From Saezia sanguinis (GTDB lineage Bacteria > Pseudomonadota > Gammaproteobacteria > Burkholderiales > Burkholderiaceae_C): a stretch of DNA of 64,000 bases. Position 1 is the stretch's first letter. Every line of letters starts with the position of its first letter. Below, piece by piece: positions 1 through 9,760 of the stretch. Location: positions 62,001-126,000 of the forward strand of contig NZ_PQSP01000008.1 in NCBI RefSeq assembly GCF_003991585.1, in the 5' to 3' direction. The notes beneath the pieces were generated by a model. That model was not told the origin of the DNA. It was given only the letters and a program-made list of their open reading frames with translations, and searched no databases. Position numbers and translations under genes: made by a program.

Positions 1-525
1 TGCCAGTCTGAACCCCATGTCAGCGCAACCGTGAGCAATGTGCCGCTCAGTACACAAAAGGTCAATGCACAGTTGGGAGAGGTACTGGTTTCGATTGCAC
101 CTGTGAGCGAGCAGCAGGGATACATGCGGCCGGAGGTTCAGGCACTGGTTCCCATGTGGCGTGAGAGCGTGATGGACTCACTGACACGTTCCCAGGTGTT
201 TACTGTGGGCGCAACCCAGAAAATGGATGTGCGGGTCAAAATTATCCAGCTCAGTCAGACACGTAACCCTGACCTGGGTGTTTCAACCACAGCAGTTGCC
301 AGTTATGAAGTGATTGACTCTGCGACCGGTGAGGTGAAGTGGGTACGGGGCATTTCCAGCTCCAGCACAGTGTCTTATCAGCAGGAGCCGGTACAGAGCG
401 CACGTGACCGCGTGTCTTTGAACCGTGCGATTCAGGCCAATATTGCCCAGTTTGTCCAGTTGTATGGGCATGTCGAGGTTGAGTATCAGCGTGTGCCGGA
501 AGGGCAGTTGCGGATTCAGCAGTAA
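1..525 (+). CDS. Probable lipoprotein, 5' end outside the window
   Basis: The reading frame is open to the first base of the window, so the gene starts upstream. The first complete codon is TGC (Cys), followed by Q-S-E-P. This fits the +1 cysteine of a lipobox, making the visible part essentially the whole mature lipoprotein; that is inference, because the signal peptide is not in view. The visible 174 residues are soluble, with alternating hydrophobic stretches (for example GEVLVSIAPVSEQQGYMRPE) and no membrane segment after the cysteine. A GTG in frame at 31 could be taken as a start but has no Shine-Dalgarno sequence and would leave an unexported fragment. A strong terminator follows about 40 bp after the stop. 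I do not recognise the family with certainty and assign no function. Confidence 0.7.
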   Translation, partial: CQSEPHVSATVSNVPLSTQKVNAQLGEVLVSIAPVSEQQGYMRPEVQALVPMWRESVMDSLTRSQVFTVGATQKMDVRVKIIQLSQTRNPDLGVSTTAVASYEVIDSATGEVKWVRGISSSSTVSYQQEPVQSARDRVSLNRAIQANIAQFVQLYGHVEVEYQRVPEGQLRIQQ

Positions 526-563
526 ATAAAGAAGTGCTGTTGAGTTGGCTGTTGCAAAAGGAC

Positions 564-595
564 AAAAGGGACCGGCAGGTTCCTTTTGCTTTTTC
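564..595 (+). terminator. Rho-independent terminator of the first lipoprotein gene
   Basis: A 10-bp stem AAAAGGGACC / GGTTCCTTTT (one G-U pair) with a GGCA loop is followed by GCTTTTT. It sits about 40 bp downstream of the lipoprotein stop codon and separates it from the convergent gene at 655. Confidence 0.8.
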
Positions 596-654
596 CCCTC
601 GTTTAGGGGGAGTTCATGCCCGGCAGGCGAGCGTTGTTTCAATAGAACAGGTGC

Positions 655-975
655 TCACTGGCATTGGTACTTGATGGTGGAGCGCATGCGCAGGCATTTG
701 CTCCCGTCCTGCAAGGCGCATCCCAATTCAGGTATGCCGATCATCTGAGCCTCGGTGTATCCCCACATTTGGCAACGCTCTGATGCCAGCTGGCCGGGCT
801 GGTCAGGGGAGACCTGCGGGTCTTCTCTGGTTGTGTACTGAAACGAAAGCTCTATCAGCCCTGCATTTTTGTTGCCACCGGAAACCGTGTATTCCTTATT
901 GACTGGCGTGGTACAGGCACCAAGGAATGCGAAAGATGCGCTCAATAAAAGGCTGAGGTAAAACCGGCTTGGCAT
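655..975 (-). CDS. YecR-like small lipoprotein
   Basis: The protein is about 106 residues with a classical lipoprotein signal: MPSR, a hydrophobic stretch, then LGAC with the lipobox cysteine at residue 21. It would be lipidated and anchored in the envelope. The mature part carries N-K-N-A-G-L-I-E-L-S-F-Q-Y, then a region with Cys residues around S-E-R-C-Q-M-W-G-Y and E-L-G-C, the layout of YecR-family lipoproteins. Function in that family is poorly defined; in enterics yecR is a flagellar-regulon gene, but there are no flagellar genes in this window. An in-frame GTG at 987 would add four residues. I prefer the ATG at 975 because it gives a typical signal peptide, though neither start has a clear ribosome binding site. 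Confidence 0.65.
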   Translation of the reverse strand: MPSRFYLSLLLSASFAFLGACTTPVNKEYTVSGGNKNAGLIELSFQYTTREDPQVSPDQPGQLASERCQMWGYTEAQMIGIPELGCALQDGSKCLRMRSTIKYQCQ

Positions 976-1267
976 AGGCGTGCTCACTTTTCTGTTTCAG
1001 ATAAGGTATGGCTTTGATTTTACATAGGTAAACAGGTATGTGTCATTGAAATTTTATCTTCGGGGTTTGTATATAAACATACATTCATATAAAATTTGTC
1101 AGTATGTTGGAAGGCGGATAGCCTGCCAAAGTGGTTTTATTTATCATGAAATGCATGGACTTCGGGCATAATTGGTACCTGAAATGAATAAAAAATAAGC
1201 ATGAACGCATGAAAAATGAATTTCAGTATCAACAGATCATTGAAGCTGTGATGAGGGAGATGTGGGC

Positions 1268-1960
1268 ATGGACATAATATGGCCAACACTGCTGCTGGTT
1301 GGCGTGCTTGCTGCTTTGACAGCAGTGGTTTTATATGCGCGGTCTGTGCTGACTCAGGATAAAAAAGAGCGCCGTTCCTTTAATATGGATATGGTGCAGA
1401 TGGCCAAATATATTAAAAAGACCAAGGCCAAAGAGCAGGAGGCATGGAGCAATGCCATGACACTGTTCTCTAATGATCATGAAGTTCTCAACACTATGTA
1501 TGGGGATTATGATGACAAGCAGGATACTGGCAGAGGGGCAACCAAGAGCAACGCCAATACATCTGTGCAGTATATGCAACAGGCATTTTTTGCCTTTTGG
1601 AAAATTCCGGATTACCAGGTACCTAAAGCGCCTGATGAAGCCAATAAGTTCATTGAAACCTATAAAGAGCGTTTAAAAGCAGAAGGTTATATCCAGCGGG
1701 TTCGCCGGTGGAGCCGGCTGGAGTTGCTGATGGCCAGGTTTTGTGCTGAATTTGACGTTGAAAAGCTTGAAAGAAGAAGTTACGTCGTTGGCATCAACAA
1801 GCCCATTTTGATTGCTTTGCTGGAGCTTTCACTGCAAATGCTGGAGCAAAAGCAGGTGCATTGGAAAGATGTTTCCGGGGTGGATGCCTACCGCCTGATC
1901 GTTGCGCGGATACAAAAGGTGTATCCCAAGCTGAATTTGCTGGATTACCGGCTGAAGTGA
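1268..1960 (+). CDS. Hypothetical membrane-anchored protein
   Basis: This is a 230-residue protein with one N-terminal membrane helix (about residues 3-24, IIWPTLLLVGVLAALTAVVL), followed by a charged, Lys/Glu-rich, probably helical cytoplasmic part. I chose the ATG at 1268 over the GTG at 1262: the purine-rich GAGGGAGA ends at 1260, the right distance from 1268 and only one base from 1262. The body has no motif I recognise; the C-terminal third (about 130-230) looks like a compact helical domain with R-R-W-S-R-L-E-L-L. It stands alone, convergent with glnD and preceded by about 290 bp of AT-rich spacer. Function unknown. Confidence 0.6.
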   Translation: MDIIWPTLLLVGVLAALTAVVLYARSVLTQDKKERRSFNMDMVQMAKYIKKTKAKEQEAWSNAMTLFSNDHEVLNTMYGDYDDKQDTGRGATKSNANTSVQYMQQAFFAFWKIPDYQVPKAPDEANKFIETYKERLKAEGYIQRVRRWSRLELLMARFCAEFDVEKLERRSYVVGINKPILIALLELSLQMLEQKQVHWKDVSGVDAYRLIVARIQKVYPKLNLLDYRLK

Positions 1961-2012
1961 TTCTGGGTAACCAGCCAACGGGGCGAAACGGGGAGTTATC
2001 TGCCGAAATAGG

Positions 2013-4631
2013 CTAGGGCTGTATGGCTTTGGCCAGTTCCTGTTCCAGTTCTGCCTGATAAGCCGGGTGGTCGAGCTTGTCTCCTGAAATCAGGAATGTA
2101 TCTTCAATCCGGTCTCCCAGTGTGAGGATTTTGGCCAGTTCGACATTGATGTGCCGGGCTGCCAGTACCCGTGCAATGGCATAAAGCAGGCCAACGCGGT
2201 CTCCGGCAACGATATTGAGCAGCCAGCGCTGCCGGCTTTCGTCGGGCACCAGCTCGATCAGCGGGGGCAGTGGGAAATATCTGGCCCGGCGGGATATGCG
2301 GCGCGATGGCCGGCTTTCCGGCAAAGGTGCGTTTTTCAGCAGGAGCTCGTGCAACTCGTGTGAAATGACATTGCTCAGATGTTCTTTGGGGATGGGCTGC
2401 TCGTCCATATCGGAAACAGGCAATAGCTGAAAAGTGTCAAGCGCCCAGCCGGGGCCGCCTTTGGTGGACATGGTGGTGTGGATGCGGGCATCCACAATGC
2501 TGAGTTCGGTAAAGCTGAAGTAACTGCAGATGCGGGCGAACAGGTCGGGCTGGTCTGATGCATAGACCAGAACCTGTATGCCTTCGTCATGCGGGCTCAG
2601 GCGCACGTCGACAATGGGGGCGGGGGATTCCACCTTGTCCCATAGCAGTTGTGTGTGCCAGGCGATTTCTGCCGGTTCATGGCGCATGAAATAGCTGACC
2701 CCCAGGGTAGACCATAGTTTTTGTTCGTTACCGGGGATGAACTGGGATTTTTTCAGAATGTCCAGCGCTGCGCGTTTGCGGGTGGCCACCAACGCGTCTG
2801 AATCGGAGATGTTGCCTCCGATCACGCTCAAAGAAATGCGGTACAAAGATTCGAGCAGTCGCCCTTTCCAGCTGTTCCAGACTTTGGGGCTGGTGCCCCG
2901 GATGTCGGCAACCGTGAGCAGGTATAACGCATGGAGATGCCGTTCGTCGCCAACAATGTTGACGAAGTGGTGGATGATGTCCGGGTCACCAAGGTCTTCT
3001 TTTTGCGCAATGCGTGACATGGTAAGGTGCTCGGCGACCAGAAATTCAATAAAACGGCTGTCTTCTGCCGGAATATTGTGTGCACGGGCAAAACGCCTGA
3101 CTTCTTCGGCTCCTAATTCCGAGTGGTCGCCGCCGCGGCCTTTAGCAATGTCATGAAACAGCGCGGCGATATACAGCAGCCATGGCTTGTCAAAACTGGC
3201 GGCGATTTCCGAGCACAGCGGATACTCATGCGCATGCTCGGGCAAAAAGAAGCGGCGGATATTGCGCAGCACCATCAGAATATGCTGGTCTACGGTGTAG
3301 ACATGGAACAGGTCGTGCTGCATTTGCCCGACAATGCGCCGGAACGTCCACAGGTAGCGGCCCAGTACACTGGTCTGGTTCATGAGTCTGAACGCGTGCG
3401 TGATACCCTGCGGCGATTTCAGGATGGCCATGAATGTCTGTGCATTGACCGGATCTTTGCGAAAAGAGGCGTTCATCAGGCTGCGGGCGTTGTACAGGGC
3501 CCGAAATGTCCGGGCGGAAAAGGTTTTGATGCCCGGGTGCTGAACATACACCAGAAATGTGCGCAGAATCTGATGCGGGTCCTGGGTGTAGATGTTGTCG
3601 TCAATGATGTCCAGTGTGCCATTCTGGTCTTGAAAGTAGCCATCCAGCGGGCGCGGCGGACGTGTGTGTTCACGCAACATGCGCTCGGCAATGCTGAGCA
3701 TCAGAATCTGGTTGAGCTGCGAGATGGCTTTGGCCGTACGGTAATAACGGCGCATGAATACTTCGGAGGCACGGCGTTCACCATCGCTTTCATACCCCAG
3801 TGCCTGTGCCAGTTGTTCCTGCACGTCAAAAACCAGGCGGTCTTCATGCCGTTTGGCAATCAGGTGTAAACGGGCGCGTACCAGTTTGAGCCAGGCTTCG
3901 TTATGGTACAACTGGCGTTCTTCCCAGGCAGTTGCCAGCCCGTTTTGAGCCAGTTCAGTCCAGTTGGTTCCTAAATGCGCGGCTTTGGTAATCCATAAAA
4001 TCACATGCAGATCACGCAGCCCGCCAGGGCTTTCTTTGCAGTTGGGCTCCAGCGCATAAGGCGTGTCTTCATATTTCTGGTGCCTGCGGCGCATTTCGCC
4101 CAGTTTGCCCTGAATGAAGGCGCGAACGTCCATCTGCTGCTCAAACTGCTGGCGAAATTCCTGGTAGAGGGTTTTATCGCCGGTCACCAGCCGCGATTCC
4201 AGTTGGGCGGTCTGCACGGTGATGTCATTGGCGGCCTCTTTCAGGCATTCTTCAATGGTGCGTACGCTGGAGCCGATGTGTAGCCCCAGGTCCCAGCAAC
4301 TGCCAATGAAGTTTTCGACGGTTGTGCGGGTTGCCGTATCCTGCTCAAGGTCGGTACCCTGCGGCAGCAGAATCAGGACATCCACATCCGAAAAGGGAAA
4401 CAGCTCGGCGCGGCCATAACCGCCTACGGCCACCAGCGCTGTACCGGCCGGAAGCTGGCTGGCCCGCCACTGAGCGGTCAGTGTCTGGTCGGTGGTGCGG
4501 GAAATCTGCGCCAGAAAATTGTGAATGATCCGTGTTGATGGTTTGGTCGCATCAAATTGCGCTACCAGTTGGCTGATCGCTTGTCGGTGGTGGTCGCGAA
4601 GCAGGGTACTGGCAGGGGCTTCTGTGTTCAT
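2013..4631 (-). CDS. glnD: Bifunctional uridylyltransferase / uridylyl-removing enzyme GlnD
   Basis: GlnD senses glutamine and controls nitrogen assimilation by adding UMP to, or removing it from, PII proteins (GlnB/GlnK). At 872 residues it matches the family (about 890 in E. coli). The nucleotidyltransferase motif GGYGRAELFPFSDVDV is at about 70-85, with S81, D82 and D84 forming the catalytic acidic pair. An HD hydrolase domain with HDIAKGRGGDHSELG at about 492-506 supplies the UMP-removing activity. Two ACT domains follow, at about 680-760 and 800-870 (the second beginning W-L-L-N-I-V-A-G-D-R-V-G-L-L), the expected glutamine-binding modules. It lies 29 bp downstream of map on the same strand; map-glnD is a common proteobacterial pair and probably an operon. 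Confidence 0.97.
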   Translation of the reverse strand: MNTEAPASTLLRDHHRQAISQLVAQFDATKPSTRIIHNFLAQISRTTDQTLTAQWRASQLPAGTALVAVGGYGRAELFPFSDVDVLILLPQGTDLEQDTATRTTVENFIGSCWDLGLHIGSSVRTIEECLKEAANDITVQTAQLESRLVTGDKTLYQEFRQQFEQQMDVRAFIQGKLGEMRRRHQKYEDTPYALEPNCKESPGGLRDLHVILWITKAAHLGTNWTELAQNGLATAWEERQLYHNEAWLKLVRARLHLIAKRHEDRLVFDVQEQLAQALGYESDGERRASEVFMRRYYRTAKAISQLNQILMLSIAERMLREHTRPPRPLDGYFQDQNGTLDIIDDNIYTQDPHQILRTFLVYVQHPGIKTFSARTFRALYNARSLMNASFRKDPVNAQTFMAILKSPQGITHAFRLMNQTSVLGRYLWTFRRIVGQMQHDLFHVYTVDQHILMVLRNIRRFFLPEHAHEYPLCSEIAASFDKPWLLYIAALFHDIAKGRGGDHSELGAEEVRRFARAHNIPAEDSRFIEFLVAEHLTMSRIAQKEDLGDPDIIHHFVNIVGDERHLHALYLLTVADIRGTSPKVWNSWKGRLLESLYRISLSVIGGNISDSDALVATRKRAALDILKKSQFIPGNEQKLWSTLGVSYFMRHEPAEIAWHTQLLWDKVESPAPIVDVRLSPHDEGIQVLVYASDQPDLFARICSYFSFTELSIVDARIHTTMSTKGGPGWALDTFQLLPVSDMDEQPIPKEHLSNVISHELHELLLKNAPLPESRPSRRISRRARYFPLPPLIELVPDESRQRWLLNIVAGDRVGLLYAIARVLAARHINVELAKILTLGDRIEDTFLISGDKLDHPAYQAELEQELAKAIQP

Positions 4632-4660
4632 ATATCACGGATCATCGGGTTCATCAGCCT

Positions 4661-5536
4661 CTACGAGGATGAAGATGTTTCGGTGGCAGCACGGCTAAGC
4701 TCGGGTACAACCAGCTGGTTGGGGACAAAATGTTTGACAAAACCGGGCGGCGGTGGGCATTTGGCAGAAAAAGTCAGTACCTCGTAACCGGTTTCCGTGA
4801 CCAGAATGGTGTGTTCCCACTGGGCTGACAGAGAATGGTCTTTGGTGACAATCGACCAGCCAAACGGGTCGTTGCCTTCCTTGATCTCTTTTTTACCTAT
4901 ATTGAGCATGGGCTCAATGGTAAAAATCATGCCGGGCTGCAAAATTTCGCGTGTGCCAGGGCGGCCATAGTGCAATACCTGCGGGTCTTCATGAAAACCC
5001 TGCCCGATACCGTGCCCGCAGAACTCACGCACCACTGAGTAGCCATTGCGTTCGGCATAAACCTGTATGGCGTGCCCGATATCTCCCAGATGGATATTTG
5101 GGCGCACCATGTCAATGCCCAGCCACATGGCTTCAAAAGTGACCTGGCACAGACGCGAGGCGGCAATTGAGCCTTTACCGGCTATGTACATGCGGCTGCT
5201 GTCGCCGTGCCAGCTATCCTTGATCGGGGTGACATCGATATTGACAATATCGCCCTTTTTCAGCGGGCGCTCATTGGGTACGCCGTGGCATACCTGATGA
5301 TTGATTGAGGTACATATGGATTTTGGATACGGCTTATAACCTTGTGGGGCATAATTAAGGGGTGCCGGAATGGTGCCCTGAACGTTGACCATATATTCAT
5401 AGGCAAGGCGGTCAATTTCTTCGGTGGTGACGCCTGGCTGGATAAAATCGGTCAGATAGTCAAGCAACTCGCCGGCAAGTTTGCCAGCGACACGCATTTT
5501 TTGGATTTCAGCTTCGGTTTTGATCTTAATAGTCAT
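4661..5536 (-). CDS. map: Methionine aminopeptidase type I
   Basis: This enzyme removes the initiator methionine from nascent cytosolic proteins. All five dimetal ligands are in place: D101, D112, H175, E208 and E241; H84 corresponds to the substrate-binding histidine. The core ends near residue 256. A further 35 residues follow, containing C-P-P-P-P-G-F-V-K-H-F and ending in a Ser/Thr-rich tail, which makes it longer (291) than the E. coli enzyme (264). The start ATG at 5536 is supported by the family N-terminus (I-K-T-E-A-E-I-Q-K-M-R). No Shine-Dalgarno sequence is obvious. The gene is divergent from purL across a 110-bp spacer and probably co-transcribed with glnD. Confidence 0.97.
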   Translation of the reverse strand: MTIKIKTEAEIQKMRVAGKLAGELLDYLTDFIQPGVTTEEIDRLAYEYMVNVQGTIPAPLNYAPQGYKPYPKSICTSINHQVCHGVPNERPLKKGDIVNIDVTPIKDSWHGDSSRMYIAGKGSIAASRLCQVTFEAMWLGIDMVRPNIHLGDIGHAIQVYAERNGYSVVREFCGHGIGQGFHEDPQVLHYGRPGTREILQPGMIFTIEPMLNIGKKEIKEGNDPFGWSIVTKDHSLSAQWEHTILVTETGYEVLTFSAKCPPPPGFVKHFVPNQLVVPELSRAATETSSSS

Positions 5537-5586
5537 AGTATGACAGATTATGGCAGCAGCTTAGTAAAATTGCAGGCAAGCGGGGC

Positions 5587-5600
5587 ATATGGGCCCATAT
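5587..5600. promoter_or_regulatory. Perfect 14-bp palindrome between map and purL
   Basis: ATATGGGCCCATAT reads the same on both strands and sits in the middle of the 110-bp divergent spacer between map and purL. It does not resemble the E. coli PurR operator. It could be a repressor or activator site serving either gene, or chance; there is no direct evidence. Confidence 0.35.
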
Positions 5601-5646
5601 TCTGTATGCACATATTTTATCATTTCAACCACATCAGCTTTTTATC

Positions 5647-8600
5647 GTGACATACCATCTTTTGAGTTTTCATGGTGCGAATGCCTTATCCGCCTTTCGT
5701 GCTCAGCAATTATTGCCATGTGTGCAGCAACTGGCGCCGGCAGTCAGTGCCATTCATGCCCGTTACGTGCACTGGGTAGCGCTTGAGCAACAGCCTGATG
5801 AGGCATTGCAAAAGACGTTACAGACGTTGCTGCACTATGGGGACTTTGAGTCGTATCTGGGCGGAGCTGATACGCCTGCGCAGATTGTGGTAATGCCGCG
5901 CCTGGGCACTGTTTCGCCCTGGGCATCCAAGGCAACCGATATTGCCCATAACTGTGGTATTGCGGTGCACCGCATCGAACGGGTGACGGCCTATGTGCTG
6001 GAATGTCAAAGCGGCTTGCTGGGCAAGCCGAAAACACTCACGGCAGAGCAGTTGCAGGGTATTGCCGCCTTGCTGCATGACCGTATGACGGAAAGTGTGG
6101 CGTTTGATGAAAATGCGCCAAAGGCCTTGTTTGAGGAGGTCAGCGCGGCGCCTTTGGCGCATATTGATATTCTGGGTGGCGGCAAGCAGGCTTTGGTGCA
6201 GGCCAATAAGCAGTTTGGTTTTGCGCTGTCAGACGATGAGATTGACTATCTGGTGCATGCATTTACCGGGCTGGAACGCAACCCGACCGATGTGGAACTG
6301 ATGATGTTTGCGCAGGCCAACAGCGAACATTGCCGGCATAAGATTTTTAATGCCGAGTTTGTCATTGATGGTGTGGCGCAGGATAAATCGCTGTTTCAGA
6401 TGATCCGCAACACGCACCAGTTGAATCCGCAAGGGACCGTCGTAGCGTATTCGGATAATGCAGCGATCATGGAAGGCGGGCAGGTGACAAGCTGGCTGCC
6501 CAGACAGGGGGATATGCCTTCGGCAGCGCTTTATGTGGCGCAGCCGCGTACAGAACATGTGCTGATGAAGGTGGAAACACACAACCACCCCACGGCGATT
6601 TCGCCTTTTCCGGGGGCGGCTACGGGGTCTGGCGGGGAAATTCGCGATGAAGGAGCCACCGGGCGTGGTTCCCGGCCTAAAGCCGGGTTGGTAGGGTTTT
6701 CGGTATCCAATCTGAATTTGCCTGATACCCAGGAGCCCTGGGAACAGCAGGCGTATGGCAAGCCGGATCATATTGCCAGCCCGTTGCAGATCATGATCGA
6801 GGGGCCGCTGGGCGGCGCTGCATTCAACAATGAGTTTGGCCGTCCGGCGCTGGCCGGGTACTTCCGGGTGTATGAGCAGGATGTGGCCGGACAGCGGCGC
6901 GGTTACCACAAGCCGATCATGATTGCCGGTGGCCTAGGCGCTATTGCGGCCGAGCAGGTGCACAAGGTGCAGTTTCCGGCAGGTACTTTGCTGGTGCAAC
7001 TGGGCGGGCCGGGCATGCGCATCGGCATGGGGGGCGGTGCCGCCAGTTCCATGGCGGCAGGTGCCAATGCATCTGAACTGGACTTTGATTCGGTGCAGCG
7101 TGGTAACCCTGAAATTCAGCGCCGCGCACAGGAAGTGATCAATGCCTGCTGGGCGTTGGGGCAGGAAAACCCGATTCTGGCGATTCATGATGTGGGGGCC
7201 GGCGGCCTTTCCAATGCGTTCCCTGAACTGGTGAACGATGCCGGACGCGGCGCGCGGTTTGATTTGCGGGCCATTCAACTGGAAGAGTCCGGCATGTCAC
7301 CGAAAGAGATCTGGAGCAATGAAAGCCAGGAACGTTATGTGATGGCAATTGCGCCGCAGTCGCTGGAAAAATTCAAAGCGATATGCGAACGTGAGCGCGC
7401 ACCTTTTGCGGTGATTGGCCGTTCCACCGAAGAGCGCGAACTGATTGTGGAGGATTCGCAACATTCCGCTGCAACAGACATGCCGGTGGATATGCCGCTG
7501 GATGTACTGCTGGGCAAACCACCGAAAATGCAGCGTGATGTCAAGCGCACAACGCCTGTGGTGCAGCCAATAGATGTGACGGGCGTGACGCTGGAAGACG
7601 CATGTATCAATGTGCTGAAACATCCGACCGTGGCAAGCAAGCGCTTTCTGGTGACGATTGGTGACCGCACAGTCGGAGGGCTGAGCCACCGTGACCAGAT
7701 GGTTGGCCCCTGGCAGGTTCCTGTGGCGGACTGTGCGGTAACGCTGGCCGATTATGCGGGCTTTAAAGGAGAGGCCATGAGCATGGGCGAACGCACGCCG
7801 TTGGCGGTTGTGAACGCTCCGGCGTCTGGCCGTATGGCGGTAGGTGAAGCCATTACCAACCTGCTGGCAGCCCCGGCTCAGTTAAAGCAGATCAAGCTGT
7901 CAGCCAACTGGATGGCGGCCTGCGGTGAGGCGGGTGAAGATGCCGCTTTGTATGAAACGGTCAAAACGGTGGGGATGGAATTGTGCCCGGCGCTGGGGAT
8001 TTCGATCCCGGTGGGGAAAGATTCACTTTCCATGCGCACACGCTGGCAGGATGCCCAGGGCCAGACGAAGCAGGTCACCGCACCGGTATCGCTGATTGTG
8101 TCGGCGTTTGCCACGCTGGACGATGTTCGCCAGACCTGGACGCCTGAGTTGAAAGCGCTTGATAGCGATACGACTTTGATTCTGGTGGATCTGGGGCGCG
8201 GGCAGAATCGTTTGGGGGGCTCGATCCTGGCGCAAACGCTGAACCAGGTGGGGAATTCTGTGCCTGATTTGGACGACCCGAAACTGATCACTCAACTGGC
8301 GGCGGCATTGACGCAGTTGCGCCGGGAACAGCGGGTGCTGGCTTATCATGACCGCTCTGATGGCGGTTTGTGGGCTGCCGTGTGCGAAATGGCATTTGCT
8401 GCCCATACTGGGGTGGCGGTCAACGTGGATATGCTGATACTGGAAGGCGACGGTGTTACTGATGGCCGCATGGATAGCGGCGAAGCGAAAAACTGGTCAA
8501 CGCAGGTGGGTGAACGCCGCAACGACCTGACGCTGCATGCGCTGTTTGCCGAAGAACTGGGCGTTGTATTGCAGGTGCGCACCGCTGAGCGTGATGCCGT

Positions 8601-9657
8601 GCTGAATGTGCTGAGAGCGCATGGGTTGTCTACATGCAGCCATGTGATCGGCAAACCTAACCAGAGCGACCGCATTGAAGTGTGGCGCGACGCCAAGGCA
8701 GTGTATGCCCAGCCGCGCGAGGCTTTGCATAAAGTATGGGATCAGGTGTCCTGGCGCATTAATATGCTGCGCGACAACCCGGTGTGCGCGCAGTCTGAGC
8801 ATGAACTGGCAGGCGGCACAGATTCGGGCCTGCACTGGCATGTGACATTTGACGATCAGGAGGACGTGGCTGCACCGTTCCTGAATGTGGCAGCCCGGCC
8901 CAAAGTGGCTATTCTGCGTGAGCAGGGCGTGAACTCTCACGTGGAAATGGCATGGGCCATGGCGCAGGCCGGGTTTGATGCATACGATGTTCACATGACA
9001 GACCTGCAGGCTGGGCGTGCAAAGCTGGCAGATTTTGCCGGGCTGGTGGCTTGTGGCGGTTTCAGTTATGGTGATACGCTGGGGGCCGGTGAAGGCTGGG
9101 CACGTTCGGTGCTGTTTAATACGGCGCTGCATGACCAGTTTGCGCATTTCTTCCAGCGGGGCGACACGTTTGCACTGGGGGTTTGTAATGGCTGCCAGAT
9201 GATGGCCGCGCTGTCCGGGATTATTCCGGGAACACAGTATTGGCCGCGTTTCACGCGCAACCTCAGTGAGCAGTACGAGGCACGGCTTTCGATGGTGGAG
9301 GTGCTGGATTCGCCTTCGGTGTTTTTTGCCGGTATGGCAGGCTCCCGCGTGCCGATTGTGGTGGCGCATGGCGAAGGCTATGCCAACTTTTCGCACCAGG
9401 GAGACGCGAGCCAGGTGATTCGCGCTATGCGTTACGTGGATGGCAGCGGGCAGGCCACCGAAGTATATCCGCTGAACCCGAACGGCAGTCCGGATGGGTT
9501 AACCGCTGTGACAACGGCTGATGGACGTTTCACGGTGATGATGCCGCACCCGGAGCGGGTCTACCGCAATATCCAGATGAGTTGGACAGCCGGTAATGCA
9601 TCATCCATGAGTCCGTGGATGCGTATGTTCCGTAATGCCCGCCGTTGGATTGGATAA
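5647..9657 (+). CDS. purL: Phosphoribosylformylglycinamidine synthase (large fused type)
   Basis: PurL carries out the fourth step of de novo purine synthesis, converting FGAR, glutamine and ATP to FGAM. The 1336-residue chain is the single-polypeptide form of gamma- and betaproteobacteria: an N-terminal PurS-like domain, the duplicated AIRS/PurM-like synthetase core (V-E-T-H-N-H-P at about 311-317 is characteristic), and a C-terminal class I glutaminase. In the glutaminase the nucleophile is C1180 in GVCNGCQMM, with H1301 and E1303 in MMPHPERV. The start is GTG at 5647; the N-terminal [15 protein letters not shown] matches the family although no Shine-Dalgarno sequence precedes it. A terminator follows directly, so the gene is monocistronic. 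Confidence 0.98.
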   Translation: MTYHLLSFHGANALSAFRAQQLLPCVQQLAPAVSAIHARYVHWVALEQQPDEALQKTLQTLLHYGDFESYLGGADTPAQIVVMPRLGTVSPWASKATDIAHNCGIAVHRIERVTAYVLECQSGLLGKPKTLTAEQLQGIAALLHDRMTESVAFDENAPKALFEEVSAAPLAHIDILGGGKQALVQANKQFGFALSDDEIDYLVHAFTGLERNPTDVELMMFAQANSEHCRHKIFNAEFVIDGVAQDKSLFQMIRNTHQLNPQGTVVAYSDNAAIMEGGQVTSWLPRQGDMPSAALYVAQPRTEHVLMKVETHNHPTAISPFPGAATGSGGEIRDEGATGRGSRPKAGLVGFSVSNLNLPDTQEPWEQQAYGKPDHIASPLQIMIEGPLGGAAFNNEFGRPALAGYFRVYEQDVAGQRRGYHKPIMIAGGLGAIAAEQVHKVQFPAGTLLVQLGGPGMRIGMGGGAASSMAAGANASELDFDSVQRGNPEIQRRAQEVINACWALGQENPILAIHDVGAGGLSNAFPELVNDAGRGARFDLRAIQLEESGMSPKEIWSNESQERYVMAIAPQSLEKFKAICERERAPFAVIGRSTEERELIVEDSQHSAATDMPVDMPLDVLLGKPPKMQRDVKRTTPVVQPIDVTGVTLEDACINVLKHPTVASKRFLVTIGDRTVGGLSHRDQMVGPWQVPVADCAVTLADYAGFKGEAMSMGERTPLAVVNAPASGRMAVGEAITNLLAAPAQLKQIKLSANWMAACGEAGEDAALYETVKTVGMELCPALGISIPVGKDSLSMRTRWQDAQGQTKQVTAPVSLIVSAFATLDDVRQTWTPELKALDSDTTLILVDLGRGQNRLGGSILAQTLNQVGNSVPDLDDPKLITQLAAALTQLRREQRVLAYHDRSDGGLWAAVCEMAFAAHTGVAVNVDMLILEGDGVTDGRMDSGEAKNWSTQVGERRNDLTLHALFAEELGVVLQVRTAERDAVLNVLRAHGLSTCSHVIGKPNQSDRIEVWRDAKAVYAQPREALHKVWDQVSWRINMLRDNPVCAQSEHELAGGTDSGLHWHVTFDDQEDVAAPFLNVAARPKVAILREQGVNSHVEMAWAMAQAGFDAYDVHMTDLQAGRAKLADFAGLVACGGFSYGDTLGAGEGWARSVLFNTALHDQFAHFFQRGDTFALGVCNGCQMMAALSGIIPGTQYWPRFTRNLSEQYEARLSMVEVLDSPSVFFAGMAGSRVPIVVAHGEGYANFSHQGDASQVIRAMRYVDGSGQATEVYPLNPNGSPDGLTAVTTADGRFTVMMPHPERVYRNIQMSWTAGNASSMSPWMRMFRNARRWIG

Positions 9658-9686
9658 AGAAAAAGCCCGCTGTAAGTGGGCTTTTT
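9658..9686 (+). terminator. Rho-independent terminator of purL
   Basis: AAAAAGCCCGC, loop TGTAA, then GTGGGCTTTTT, starting just after the purL stop codon: a near-perfect GC-rich stem with a five-T run. Confidence 0.9.
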
Positions 9687-9760
9687 GATTGATGAGTCAG
9701 GCGAAAACATTCAAGTTGGCCTGTCGAGTAAAAATTGCATCGAGAAGGAGTAAAAGAGTC

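Noticed and set aside
8497..9396. Minus-strand open frame (299 codons) inside purL
   Set aside because: Antisense to the conserved purL glutaminase region; no start signal or domain.
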